Of a stretch of 39,772 bases of DNA, positions 1-7,787 are shown piece after piece. The stretch is from Candidatus Iainarchaeum sp. (GTDB taxonomy: Archaea; Iainarchaeota; Iainarchaeia; Iainarchaeales; GCA-2688035): positions 1 to 39,772 of the forward strand of contig JAFCCK010000001.1 of assembly GCA_017610245.1 (NCBI GenBank). Direction: 5' to 3'. A program made the position numbers and the translations under genes. Below the pieces are notes generated by a model. The model saw only the letters and a list, made by a program, of their open reading frames with translations. It did no database searches and was not told the DNA's origin. Position 1 is the stretch's first letter; each line of letters opens with the position of its first letter.

Positions 1-114
1 CCTGAGATATGCCTTTGCGCAATATCTGAGAAAGAGCAATATACCTATAGAAATCAGGAAGCACCTTATGAGGCACCGGTCTCTGAGCTCCCTGCAGATT
101 TATGAAGCTCCACA
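1..114. repeat. Terminal direct repeat (circle closure), left copy
   Basis: Bases 1-114 are identical to 39659-39772. The integrase reading frame passes through the overlap in phase, so this is best explained as the overlap of a circular assembly (unit 39,658 bp) and not as two genomic copies. True terminal redundancy or an att duplication is less likely because the repeat ends exactly at both window edges. Confidence 0.93.
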
Positions 115-187
115 GAAAGATGAGATAGATGCGCACCTAGGTAAGGTGTTTGAAATGAGATCGGCGATGTTAACTGAAAGAAAATAA
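1..187 (+). CDS. int: Tyrosine recombinase/integrase, C-terminal part (continues from 39033)
   Basis: This is the catalytic end of the integrase that begins at 39033 and crosses the circle junction; together they encode 270 residues. The frame is set by CTG at bases 2-4 and ends at TAA 185-187. The part seen here has HSLRYAFA (the H-x-x-R box, whose His codon lies before the junction), then LMRHRSLSSLQIYEAP, which gives the second His/Arg pair and the nucleophilic Tyr about nine residues later. These are the standard active-site elements of tyrosine recombinases, which cut and rejoin DNA through a 3'-phosphotyrosine. The lipoprotein follows 45 bp downstream on the same strand, so the two are probably cotranscribed. 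Confidence 0.95.
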   Translation, partial: LRYAFAQYLRKSNIPIEIRKHLMRHRSLSSLQIYEAPQKDEIDAHLGKVFEMRSAMLTERK

Positions 188-232
188 TTTAAAGGAGTTT
201 TATGCTTCAAATACTAAAAAGGAGGTGGGAAT

Positions 233-739
233 TTGAAGAAAGAATTATTAATCCTAGGAATTTTGGCAATCCTGGTTTTCAGCGGCTGCACAAGCAAATC
301 AACAACTCAGCCTACTGAACAATTAGAGGCACCCAGCGATACAACTATCAAGCAAACATTATCCAATGACGAAAAATATCCCAATTTAATCAAGAGTCTT
401 TTAGCCAGTGAGAAAGGACTCGACATTACAACACAGGTAGCAGATGGTAGAAGCAATGGGGGCGTAAAGGCCCTAATTCTAGGCTATGAATCGAGTGCTT
501 TAACAGAAACACAACTAGCAGATGAAACAGGCGCCATCCTTGGTTCCTTCATTGGAGCTGTGAAAAATGGTTGGGACATAGACGAGCTTATGGTCGTTGT
601 CGCAGATACTCAAGGAAACGCTGTTGGAACATGGCATTGTTCAAAAGAGTGGATAAACGACTATCTAGCAGGAAAAGTAACAATGGACTGGCTTGTCTTA
701 AAAGCGGTTGGTTCAATGACAATATTCGGAGAGTCCTAA
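233..739 (+). CDS. Predicted secreted lipoprotein, function unknown
   Basis: A 168-residue protein starting at TTG 233, chosen because a perfect GGAGGTG lies five bases upstream. Residues 1-19 form a Lys-Lys start, a hydrophobic stretch and the lipobox FSGC, so the mature protein should begin with a lipidated Cys and sit on the outer face of the cell membrane. A Thr/Ser/Gln-rich linker follows, then a compact domain of about 110 residues that I do not recognise. It is one of only two sizeable + strand genes and follows the integrase, so it may be expressed in the lysogen. Superinfection exclusion is a common job for prophage lipoproteins, but that is inference from position and export signal only. 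Confidence 0.8.
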   Translation: MKKELLILGILAILVFSGCTSKSTTQPTEQLEAPSDTTIKQTLSNDEKYPNLIKSLLASEKGLDITTQVADGRSNGGVKALILGYESSALTETQLADETGAILGSFIGAVKNGWDIDELMVVVADTQGNAVGTWHCSKEWINDYLAGKVTMDWLVLKAVGSMTIFGES

Positions 740-750
740 TCCTATTTTGG

Positions 751-773
751 GCTCTTTCTTTATTTCTTTTTCT
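751..773 (+). terminator. T-rich terminator of the integrase-lipoprotein transcript
   Basis: Eleven bases after the lipoprotein stop there is a pyrimidine run with several T3-T5 tracts and no hairpin. Archaeal transcription ends on such tracts. It lies where the + transcript meets the long - strand transcript. Confidence 0.45.
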
Positions 774-805
774 GTAAATCAGTTACTATCTTCTGGACTA
801 AATCC
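771..805 (+). repeat. Dispersed 35-bp element, copy a
   Basis: Begins TCTGTAAATCAGTTAC and ends TGGACTAAATCC. It contains the dyad GTAA-N5-TTAC at 774-786. The right end (TGGACTAAATCC) is identical to copy d at 13511-13545; its first 26 bases match copy e at 37411 with only two mismatches. Confidence 0.75.
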
Positions 806-832
806 CTTTTCTATGTCTTCTTTCCTCTATTG

Positions 833-852
833 TCTGTAAATGACTTACGATA
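833..852 (+). repeat. Dispersed element, copy b (short)
   Basis: TCTGTAAATGACTTACGATA, carrying the GTAA-N5-TTAC dyad at 836-848. Only the left 20 bases of the family consensus are kept. Dyad centres of copies a, b and c are 62 and 60 bp apart, about six helical turns. Confidence 0.65.
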
Positions 853-863
853 GAGAAAAAAGC
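853..863 (-). terminator. T6 tract ending the late - strand transcript
   Basis: Read on the - strand this is GCTTTTTTCTC, the first clear T6 run after the last - strand gene (stop at 917). No strong hairpin precedes it. It faces the + strand terminator at 751-773, as expected for convergent transcripts. Confidence 0.4.
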
Positions 864-885
864 TTACTATACTACTACTGCGAAA

Positions 886-911
886 CCAATGTATCGTAAC
901 TGACTTACAGA
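886..911 (-). repeat. Dispersed element, copy c (26 bp, inverted)
   Basis: On the - strand it starts TCTGTAAGTCAGTTACGATA and ends CATTGG, with the dyad at 896-908. It shares CCAATGTATCGTAAC with copy d (13 kb away) and a 19-bp identity with copy e. Confidence 0.75.
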
Positions 912-916
912 CATGT

Positions 917-1081
917 TCAAAGCAATCCTATTGCCATCAAGATTAAGGCCAGCCCAAACAATATCAAAATCAGCTGATTGGAGGATATCTTAGCCCCCAA
1001 CCTATTCGCAAGCTTCCAAAACAAAAGAGTAGCCACCATAAAAAAAATAATGGCGGCTACGTCAAGAATGGCTTCAATCAT
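917..1081 (-). CDS. Small two-helix membrane protein, holin-like
   Basis: A 54-residue protein from ATG 1081 to TGA 919-917. It has two hydrophobic segments, about residues 4-21 and 36-54, joined by a short basic turn (KLANRLGAK). That is the layout of class II holins: very small, two membrane spans, charged link. It is the last gene of the late - strand operon, 15 bp after another membrane protein, with a weak GAGGG 11 bases before its start. Holins make the membrane permeable at the end of infection. How archaeal tailed viruses lyse cells is poorly known, so the role is a suggestion from size, topology and position. Confidence 0.62.
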   Translation of the reverse strand: MIEAILDVAAIIFFMVATLLFWKLANRLGAKISSNQLILILFGLALILMAIGLL

Positions 1082-1096
1082 GTTTACAAAATCCCT

Positions 1097-1402
1097 CTAG
1101 TTTTCTAGGAATCTACTTATTTTTCCTAGCAACCTGAGCCCTGTTTTAATTACTTCCTCAACTGCAACAACCGCACCGAAGTACAGCAGCTCGTTTCCGA
1201 AAGCTATCTCGACAGAGATTCCTGAGTATGCAGCAACGCCTCCGACCACGGCACCAATGAGCAAGGTCTTTACAAACTTCTTTTTGCTAAAAGTAAGCTT
1301 GTCTTCCCTTCCTTCCTCGACTGCCTTTGCTTTCTTATTGTAGAATTTTATTAGGCCGTATGCAGCTCCTGCAACAATTCCTCCTACTATTATTTCAAGC
1401 AT
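1097..1402 (-). CDS. Small membrane protein of the putative lysis cluster
   Basis: 101 residues, with a strong GAGGAGGTG eight bases before the ATG. Residues 1-18 are hydrophobic and Gly/Ala-rich, residues 20-48 are strongly basic (YNKKAKAVEEGREDK, FSKKK), and residues 49-90 form one or two hydrophobic stretches before a basic C-terminus. I do not recognise a family. It sits between a coiled-coil/membrane-anchor protein and a two-helix holin-like protein after the tail genes, where lysis genes usually lie. It could be a holin, or a membrane partner of its neighbours. Confidence 0.6.
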   Translation of the reverse strand: MLEIIVGGIVAGAAYGLIKFYNKKAKAVEEGREDKLTFSKKKFVKTLLIGAVVGGVAAYSGISVEIAFGNELLYFGAVVAVEEVIKTGLRLLGKISRFLEN

Positions 1403-1414
1403 AGTTTCACCTCC

Positions 1415-1735
1415 TCATGGTTTAATTCCAAAAAACATACTCCAAACTGCTATAGCTCCCCCGAGTATTCCACCAACAAAGCCAGCAATTCCTCCATACT
1501 TTCCACTAGATGCTTTATTATCTTCTTTCAAATTTTTGATGTTAGTTTTAACAGTGGCAAGTTCTGAAGAAAAAACTCCCCTAGTTTGGGAACAGGTACT
1601 ATTCTGACCGTCTATTTTCTTAAATATCAAATCGATTTTTTTATCCAGATTATTCTCAAAGCGATCCATTCGCTCATGCAGGGCCCTGAATGTTGCTTTT
1701 GTTTCCCCTTTGAATTCTCCATTACCACCATTCAA
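1415..1735 (-). CDS. Coiled-coil protein with C-terminal membrane anchor (XhlA-like layout)
   Basis: 106 residues from TTG 1735, chosen because GGGGAGGATAAT precedes it. Residues 10-75 are hydrophilic with heptad-like spacing (FRALHERMDRFENNLDKKIDLIF) and a Cys; residues 83-103 form one Gly-rich membrane helix (GGIAGFVGGILGGAIAVW). This hydrophilic helix plus C-terminal anchor is the layout of XhlA-type phage proteins that work with holins, and also resembles small tail-fibre partners. It lies 13 bp after the hub gene and 12 bp before the next membrane protein. Assignment is by architecture only. Confidence 0.6.
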   Translation of the reverse strand: MNGGNGEFKGETKATFRALHERMDRFENNLDKKIDLIFKKIDGQNSTCSQTRGVFSSELATVKTNIKNLKEDNKASSGKYGGIAGFVGGILGGAIAVWSMFFGIKP

Positions 1736-1748
1736 ATTATCCTCCCCT

Positions 1749-4652
1749 CTAGTAGTCCAGTTTTAAGTACGCCCCTAATGTGTACACTTTGCTGCTTGCA
1801 ATGTTTTCAGCATAGTCCAAGGCATAACCGTAAGTAAGAGTTGAGAGACTTTCCTCCCGAGCCCCCGTATCTTTACGAATTACTGTAGTAAAGCTTGTGT
1901 TCTCAATGAACCAGATGTAAGTTCCGTCTGTTGCACATCCGAATGGGTACCAGGCTTCAGCTAGTGCTCCGTACGAAGAAGCATTGGCAAGCTTGTACCA
2001 ACAGCCGTTTGTTATAGCTGAAGGATAGTGCCAGGTAAGGTGAAAGTTTGTTCCGTCCCAAGCCAGGCCTCTTCCTATCGGGCCATCATAACTAAGCTGG
2101 CCCTCTGGAAACCAACCCATTTGAATTTCTGTGGAGATTGTTGTAGGCGTTGCATTGAATTTGTAAAGCACCTTGTCCCTGTTTGTTTCGCCCTTTGTTG
2201 TATAAGTAGCGTAAAGGTTTGAGCCATCCCACTCGCAATCTGCCCAGAGGTTTCCTGTTGATTCTGTCCCGGTAATTGTGTGTGTCTCATCAAGCGAGCC
2301 GTCTGCGTCATCTATTTTGTACCAGGTGCCATACGTTCCCAAGTCTGAAAGAATCCACAAGTCGCTTCCGTCAAAACAAATTCCCACAAAGGTTCCATAC
2401 GTGCTTACTGAAAAATCGTAAGTTGCTGCAGCTGCTATTCCATAGTCCCCTGCCACATGCTTTGCTATCCTGTTTGTTGTTCCGTCAGTATTTGTACTCC
2501 AAAGAGTTGTCCCGTCGCCACAGCAGCTCTGTGGATCATAGCCTGATGCTCCGCAAACTGTTTCCATATTCAGAGCCGCACTTATTGAAATCAAGTCTGC
2601 ATTGAATTGCATTAAGAACCTTGTACCGTCCCTCACTGCGAAGAACCTTGAGATTGCAGAACAATAACCAGCGCCAGTTTTAGCATACGTTCCGCTCCCT
2701 CCATAATAAAGCTCGTCCGGAAGCCTTTGCGTAGCAGAACAATATACCCAAATACTATTAATTGCTGAAGAAGAACCGTCCGGTTTTACTCCAACAACAA
2801 AGTTGGCTCCATCGTACGCCAGGCCCCAAAGCGCTGTTCCTGCTCCTGCCGGCAGTGAAAAATTAGAATCCTCTACGGTCAAATCAGAAGCATTCCTTTG
2901 GCTTATTCTTCCGTTTGTAGCATCAACCACCCACAGGTTTGTTCCGTCATGCGCACAGTCCCTGATGTCTATTCCAAGCGTTGCAACAAGTTCCGAAGCA
3001 GAACCAGTAATCGAATCCATAGTATAAATTTCGCTGTCAGAATTTGTTGTATAAAAAACATTTCCGTCTTTGTAGAATGTTACGCCATAGGCATTTCCTC
3101 CCCAGGGAGTGCCGAAACGCCAGTATTCCTTGAATGTCAAATAATCGCCGAACCATACCTCTACAAAAGTCCAAGGCCTGTAAACAACTATCTCCGCTTT
3201 TTTTGTTGCAAACACTAGAGCATCAAACTCATCCATTGTAACCTTGAATTTTAAATCGTTCTTGTCGCCTGTGCTGCTTGCGAATGTGTGTTCTATTGCA
3301 GCATCATCCTCTGCTCCGTATGGGTCAAGCTCTTCCCAAGTGGCTCCTTTGTCATTTGAAACATAGTATTTGTTTCCATCATTTCCAGAATATTCCTCGC
3401 GCACAAAAGGCAAGCACTTTGTGTAATTCGCATCACCCACTATGGAGTCTGTGATTTCTGCTGTTGCTGACGAGCTTGGGTTTCCAATCTGCAAAGAGGA
3501 ATCCGTTGTATAGGTATTGGTAAAAGTCCAGAAGTCGTCCTGGTCTTTTGTGAATTTGTAAACATAACTCTCCTCATAGTTGCCGGAGTTAGCAAACTCA
3601 ATGCTATCCTTTGTTTTTTCGTACAGCTCTTTATAGAACGCTGAAGTGTCCTGCTCATCCTGCACTAGCATTACGGTTGTTTTGAAGCCAGAGCTTTTTG
3701 GCTCATAGCTGTGGTTGACATGTCGCACTCTGTAAGAGGTTCCGCTCTCTCCGATTTCGGAAACATTCAGCGTAATTGTTTTCCCGGGAACAACTCTCTC
3801 ATCCCCGTAAATTACTGCCAAGCCTCCCCACTCGCTTTCCTTGTCCTCGAGCAAAGCAGCATCGCTAATTGATTGCACCAGGCTTGCAGTGTCCATTCCT
3901 GCATTCTTTATTATTTTCATTACCTTGCCGTACTTTGCAATGCTATCCTCATCCTGTTCTGTTTTGAACAGCTGCACTTCCTCAACCATCTTGCCATAGG
4001 TTCGGATATAATTTCGCACTGTTTTCCAATCAATGCCCAGGCTAATGTCCTCAACATTTCCCCCATCCCCGGAATCAATACTCACCTCATTAGCCCCGGG
4101 GCTGCCTGTAAAATGCAGCACATCATCAAAGTTAACCCATGAAAAATACTGTGCCTTCACGCAATAGTTTGCAATCAGTTGGTTTAGAAAAACATGGTCT
4201 AAGAATTCTGTACCAGGCACAATTCCTGCAGTAACAACTCCGCCCGTGTTGATTGACGGAACACGCGCATTGACCTCCGCTATAATAATATTTCCAAGGT
4301 CGGTATTTGTATAAGAATTAATTGTAAAATTTTCCATCAACAAAACCCAGGTTCCCCTGCCACTGATTGTAACAGTGGCTCCTGCTGATTTGTTGTAACC
4401 TTTCTTTACTTTCTCAACTCGCCCATGGAATGTTCCAACTACTCCCTCGCTCACATATCCCAGGTAAATCTTTACATCGTCATGGTAGGCAAAAAAATCA
4501 TTGAAAGTGCCTGCTCCATTTTCAAGCTTTACAGTGAAAGAACTAGCCTGAGAATTAACAGGCAGGGACACAGAGAGTTTTTCAACTACGTTATCTGCCT
4601 TTATGCTAACATCATTTATTTTTAAATCGTAATCCGGTTCTATCCTAGTCAT
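1749..4652 (-). CDS. Tail hub/baseplate protein with C-terminal propeller-like domain
   Basis: 967 residues. The first 350 look like a phage late-control gpD / gp27-type tail hub: beta-rich start (DYDLKINDVSIKADNVVEKL), then the FHGRVEKV and VTISGRGTWVLLMENF strands typical of that fold. A middle region (about 390-500) is beta-rich. From about residue 520 to the end there are at least seven units with DGTNLW, DGANFV, DGTTLW, DGSDLW, DGSNLY, DGTNFH and DGTYIW, spaced about 50-70 residues, which is how a beta-propeller looks. The hub closes the tail tube; the propeller would hang at the tip and could bind the host surface. It overlaps the preceding distal-tail gene by ATGA. The fusion of the two parts is the unusual point. 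Confidence 0.78.
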   Translation of the reverse strand: MTRIEPDYDLKINDVSIKADNVVEKLSVSLPVNSQASSFTVKLENGAGTFNDFFAYHDDVKIYLGYVSEGVVGTFHGRVEKVKKGYNKSAGATVTISGRGTWVLLMENFTINSYTNTDLGNIIIAEVNARVPSINTGGVVTAGIVPGTEFLDHVFLNQLIANYCVKAQYFSWVNFDDVLHFTGSPGANEVSIDSGDGGNVEDISLGIDWKTVRNYIRTYGKMVEEVQLFKTEQDEDSIAKYGKVMKIIKNAGMDTASLVQSISDAALLEDKESEWGGLAVIYGDERVVPGKTITLNVSEIGESGTSYRVRHVNHSYEPKSSGFKTTVMLVQDEQDTSAFYKELYEKTKDSIEFANSGNYEESYVYKFTKDQDDFWTFTNTYTTDSSLQIGNPSSSATAEITDSIVGDANYTKCLPFVREEYSGNDGNKYYVSNDKGATWEELDPYGAEDDAAIEHTFASSTGDKNDLKFKVTMDEFDALVFATKKAEIVVYRPWTFVEVWFGDYLTFKEYWRFGTPWGGNAYGVTFYKDGNVFYTTNSDSEIYTMDSITGSASELVATLGIDIRDCAHDGTNLWVVDATNGRISQRNASDLTVEDSNFSLPAGAGTALWGLAYDGANFVVGVKPDGSSSAINSIWVYCSATQRLPDELYYGGSGTYAKTGAGYCSAISRFFAVRDGTRFLMQFNADLISISAALNMETVCGASGYDPQSCCGDGTTLWSTNTDGTTNRIAKHVAGDYGIAAAATYDFSVSTYGTFVGICFDGSDLWILSDLGTYGTWYKIDDADGSLDETHTITGTESTGNLWADCEWDGSNLYATYTTKGETNRDKVLYKFNATPTTISTEIQMGWFPEGQLSYDGPIGRGLAWDGTNFHLTWHYPSAITNGCWYKLANASSYGALAEAWYPFGCATDGTYIWFIENTSFTTVIRKDTGAREESLSTLTYGYALDYAENIASSKVYTLGAYLKLDY

Positions 4653-5086
4653 GGAAGTCCCGTTTCCTCAATTTTTATTTTATACTCCCAATGTGCGGTC
4701 AACTCAACCTCCTTCAGTTCAAGGATTCTAACTTGAACTGCAAGGTCAGTGTAGCCCTGGAAAGCCAGCACATCATGGTCCTGGTAATAAGCTCGCATTA
4801 TTGCCATGTTCGCATCCCTAGTTGCACCTTCAAAAATTCCCTTGACTTCGTAAACTGTCGAATCGCTGCCAAGATACTGGCGCTTGGAGTTTTTTGAGCC
4901 CAAGATTGAATGCTTTGCAGTCCGCTTGTAATACTTCGGCTTTATGCCGTCAAAATCTACAATAAGCGTAAGGGCTTCGAGAGTTATTTCTCCAGCTAGC
5001 TGCAGGATAGCATCAGCTGCAAAGGTCTTCGTTCTTCCGTCCTGAACTAGGACAGCATCCATTGAAAATGTTTTAGTCAGCGCCAT
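4649..5086 (-). CDS. Distal-tail-like protein with two N-terminal KTF-ADA repeats
   Basis: 145 residues. Residues 1-30 hold two copies of the repeat seen in the long fibre proteins of this genome (TKTFSMDAVL, TKTFAADAIL). The remaining 115 residues form a beta-rich domain (VDFDGIKPKYYKRTAKHSIL, VYEVKGIFEG, HDVLAFQGYTDLAVQVRILEL) that lies exactly where siphoviruses carry the distal tail protein, between tape measure and hub. The start overlaps nothing; the stop overlaps the hub ATG. The repeats suggest it can associate with, or shares ancestry with, the repeat fibres. The distal-tail role is inferred from position and fold impression. Confidence 0.65.
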   Translation of the reverse strand: MALTKTFSMDAVLVQDGRTKTFAADAILQLAGEITLEALTLIVDFDGIKPKYYKRTAKHSILGSKNSKRQYLGSDSTVYEVKGIFEGATRDANMAIMRAYYQDHDVLAFQGYTDLAVQVRILELKEVELTAHWEYKIKIEETGLP

Positions 5087-5091
5087 TCAAA

Positions 5092-7635
5092 TCACTTGTT
5101 TTGTTTATTTGCCCATGCATCTTTCTCATCCTCCGCAAGGTCTCTTTTAAAATCATCAAAAGTGTAATCAGCAGAAAGGTTCACGTTCTCGATGTAGTAC
5201 GTTACTGTGCCTCCACCGCCTCCGCCTACTGCAACACCTTCCACTAAACCTGCGAGGTCTTTAACTCCAATAAGATTGTCAAGGCTGCTGAATTTCTTAA
5301 TGCCCTGGCCAGCTCTGTAAATGAAGTCACCAGCTTCTCCATCACCATTGTTATTTCCATTGCCTCCGCCTCCTCCGCCCCAATTAAACATCCCTAGCAC
5401 GGCATTAGTAATATCAGTCATTGAAGGAATGAATCCTAAAATTGTATTTGCGATTTTCCAGCCTATTGATTTCAGGCCTCTTATCAGTCCCCAAATTATA
5501 TTCCGTCCTGCAGTGTACATCCAGTTTCCAATATTGCGAATGCCTGTAACAATCTTATTCCATAGATCTGTGACAAAGTTCCTGGCTGCGTTTATTATTC
5601 CTGTGAACGTGTTGTAAAAGAATGTCTTCCATCTTCCGAGAATATTCTGCAATGGCCCCAAGTCGCCTTCCAAAGCAGAAAGCAAAGCATCAAAGGTGTC
5701 AATTACCAGGCCCACGTATTCCATTATCCATTCAAACACTGGCTTGAAAACTGTTTCCCAAGCTAGGAAAAGGACATCACTTACAAAGCCGAAAATTTCC
5801 TCAAAAGCAGGCCCGAACACATCAATTAAAATCCCTGCAATACGCCCTAGTAAATTCATTAATTTCTCAAAGATAGGCACAACTGTCTCAAAAACGTCCT
5901 CGGTTATATCTCTAATGCCACCGAAGTTAGTTATCCATGCTGCAGCAAGCAAACCTATAGCCAAAATCACCCATCCAATTGGCCCAGTTAAAGTACCTAC
6001 AACTCCTGCCAAACCAGCAGGTCCTAACAATCCAACCAATGCGCTAATAGCAGGAAGTACCAAAGCAAAGGCTCCAACAAGCATTCCAATAATAAGCACG
6101 CTAGCCTGTATTACTGGGTCCAGGGATGCGAAGATCTCCACCGCTTTCTCAATAATTGGCACAAGCATTTCAAGAACTGGAACGAGTGCTTCTCCAATTT
6201 TTATTGCCAAATTGTCAACACTTTGCATTACTTCCTTAAATCTATATTCCATTGTTCCAGACATTACCTCTGTTGCATTTGCAGCAGCGCCCTCAGCATC
6301 GGTCATGTCTTCAAGCTTTTCAGCAAAGTTTTCTGCGTTATCTCCTGTCAATCCCAATGCACCTTTCAATCCCCTAATTTGATTAAAGAATTTTGCCATC
6401 TTTGTTGTTGAACCTTCTGCTTTTTCTCCAAGCAGCTTCAGTACTGTTGCAAAATCTAAGGTCTTAAGCAAATTTTCTCCTGTTGTTTTTGAAACTTCTT
6501 TCAGCACTTCGCCTGAAGCCTTAAAGACATCCTTCTGTGCTTCCATTGAATTTTTTTGTTCTTCTTGCGTTTCCTGCAAATCGTCCTGCTTTATTCTCAG
6601 CTTGTTGTAAGAAAGGCTCAGCTCCTCATTGGCTAGTTTAATTCTATCAATATCTGCCTCTTCGCCTTCAGTTAATTCCCTGCCTTGCTTCCTAGCCGTC
6701 AATCTAATTTCCTGAATCTTAACTCTGTTCACGGCCATGGCATCGCCCATGTCATCAAGCTCTGCAGACATGCCAGCAACGGCCTCAGTTGTTTCAGTAT
6801 AAGCCATAGTCAAAGCATCCAGCTCTGCTTGCTGGGCAATGTAATCATCTGTTGCGTCTTGAACCTCAATTGTAAGCATGCCCTGTTCTGCTGCAATTTG
6901 ATTCAGCGCCAGGCTCATGTCTTCGGAAGGTTTCAAAAAAGCAAGCATCATCATGTTCAAAGCCACAGTTGATTCACTAGCACTTAAACCTTGCTGGGTT
7001 AGTGTTGCAAGGGCTGCGGAAACAGTTTCAAAATTTACTCCAAGAGCCGCAGCTGTTGGCAACACAGTTGACAAAGCACTCCCTAATTCACCGTAAGTAG
7101 TAACACCTTTCGCAACGGTCTGAAACATAATGTCAGAAACGTGGCTAGCTTCATCGGCTTCCATGCCGTAAGCATTCAGCACCTGGGTTAAGCCTGTTAT
7201 TGCAACACTTGCATCGACAGATCCACCGATGGATGCCTTAACTGCTTCCTCTAAAACATTCGCAGCATCAGCAGCATCACCGAATCCTGCTGAAACAACC
7301 TGATACAAGCTTGCTGCAATTCCTGCTTTTCCTCCTGCAACAGCATATTCTTCTCCTAGTCTATGGACAGTATCTCCGTAAACTTCATTTGCATTTGCTC
7401 CTGCTTCCATCAAAGTAGTAACATTAGCCATTTCTTTTTCAAAATCAACATATGCCTTTATTGCCAAACCCATTCCAGCAACTGCTGCAACACCCACTGC
7501 AAGCATTGGGCCACGCATCTTATTCATGGCCCCGGTCAAGCCGCCCAGCTTTCCCTTTACACCATCAACCACGGCGGAGGCTCTGTCAGTTGCCGAAATT
7601 ATAATTTTTACTACATTTCCTCCTAACGTAACCAT
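5092..7635 (-). CDS. Tail tape measure protein
   Basis: 847 residues. It begins with a PhageMin_Tail-type region (GLAIKAYVDFEKEMANVTTLM, LYQVVSAGFGDAADAANVL, GLTQVLNAYGM, LGSALSTVLPTAAALGV), has a long charged coiled coil at about 290-370, a block of hydrophobic segments at about 510-575, amphipathic helices, and a Gly-rich stretch (GGGGGGNGNNNG) before the C-terminus. This is the standard layout of a tape measure that sets tail length and is ejected with the DNA. By the family rule of about 0.15 nm per residue, the tail would be near 125 nm (inference). Its start overlaps the end of the frameshifted chaperone frame, as is usual for G/GT-tape measure cassettes. Confidence 0.93.
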   Translation of the reverse strand: MVTLGGNVVKIIISATDRASAVVDGVKGKLGGLTGAMNKMRGPMLAVGVAAVAGMGLAIKAYVDFEKEMANVTTLMEAGANANEVYGDTVHRLGEEYAVAGGKAGIAASLYQVVSAGFGDAADAANVLEEAVKASIGGSVDASVAITGLTQVLNAYGMEADEASHVSDIMFQTVAKGVTTYGELGSALSTVLPTAAALGVNFETVSAALATLTQQGLSASESTVALNMMMLAFLKPSEDMSLALNQIAAEQGMLTIEVQDATDDYIAQQAELDALTMAYTETTEAVAGMSAELDDMGDAMAVNRVKIQEIRLTARKQGRELTEGEEADIDRIKLANEELSLSYNKLRIKQDDLQETQEEQKNSMEAQKDVFKASGEVLKEVSKTTGENLLKTLDFATVLKLLGEKAEGSTTKMAKFFNQIRGLKGALGLTGDNAENFAEKLEDMTDAEGAAANATEVMSGTMEYRFKEVMQSVDNLAIKIGEALVPVLEMLVPIIEKAVEIFASLDPVIQASVLIIGMLVGAFALVLPAISALVGLLGPAGLAGVVGTLTGPIGWVILAIGLLAAAWITNFGGIRDITEDVFETVVPIFEKLMNLLGRIAGILIDVFGPAFEEIFGFVSDVLFLAWETVFKPVFEWIMEYVGLVIDTFDALLSALEGDLGPLQNILGRWKTFFYNTFTGIINAARNFVTDLWNKIVTGIRNIGNWMYTAGRNIIWGLIRGLKSIGWKIANTILGFIPSMTDITNAVLGMFNWGGGGGGNGNNNGDGEAGDFIYRAGQGIKKFSSLDNLIGVKDLAGLVEGVAVGGGGGGTVTYYIENVNLSADYTFDDFKRDLAEDEKDAWANKQNK

Positions 7636-7787
7636 TGTAGATTCTTCTCCTTGTCGCCTTCGGTTTGCACTCTATTATGTGCGTCAACCAGCCGGTTGAT
7701 TTCCTGATAAGTTAGGCCGGGCATTGTAAAGAAAGTGTATCCTCTGTAATGGAGGAACACTTCCAATAGTGCCTCATCAGGATTTAT
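7623..7787 (-). CDS. T extension of the GT tail assembly chaperone (-1 frame)
   Basis: An open frame with no start of its own lies in the -1 phase after the G gene. From ATA at 7787 it reads 54 codons (INPDEALLEVFLHYRGYTFF, then MPGLTYQEINRLVDA) to TAG 7625-7623, inside the tape measure start. It can be reached only by a -1 slip on the A7 run at 7793-7787. The G protein would then become a GT fusion of about 206 residues. In lambda-like tails G and GT bind the tape measure and recruit tail tube subunits. Amino acid content is that of a real protein, and the position directly before the tape measure is exactly that of GT in other siphoviruses. Confidence 0.88.
   Translation of the reverse strand: MNPDEALLEVFLHYRGYTFFTMPGLTYQEINRLVDAHNRVQTEGDKEKNLQWLR

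Noticed and set aside
1..114. att duplication of an integrated provirus
   Set aside because: The repeats end exactly at the window edges, lie inside the catalytic codons of int, and no host sequence flanks them. Circular assembly overlap is simpler.
5696..6382. 228-residue + strand ORF opposite the tape measure
   Set aside because: Antisense of helical codons, Ser/Thr/Ile-rich, no ribosome site or promoter.
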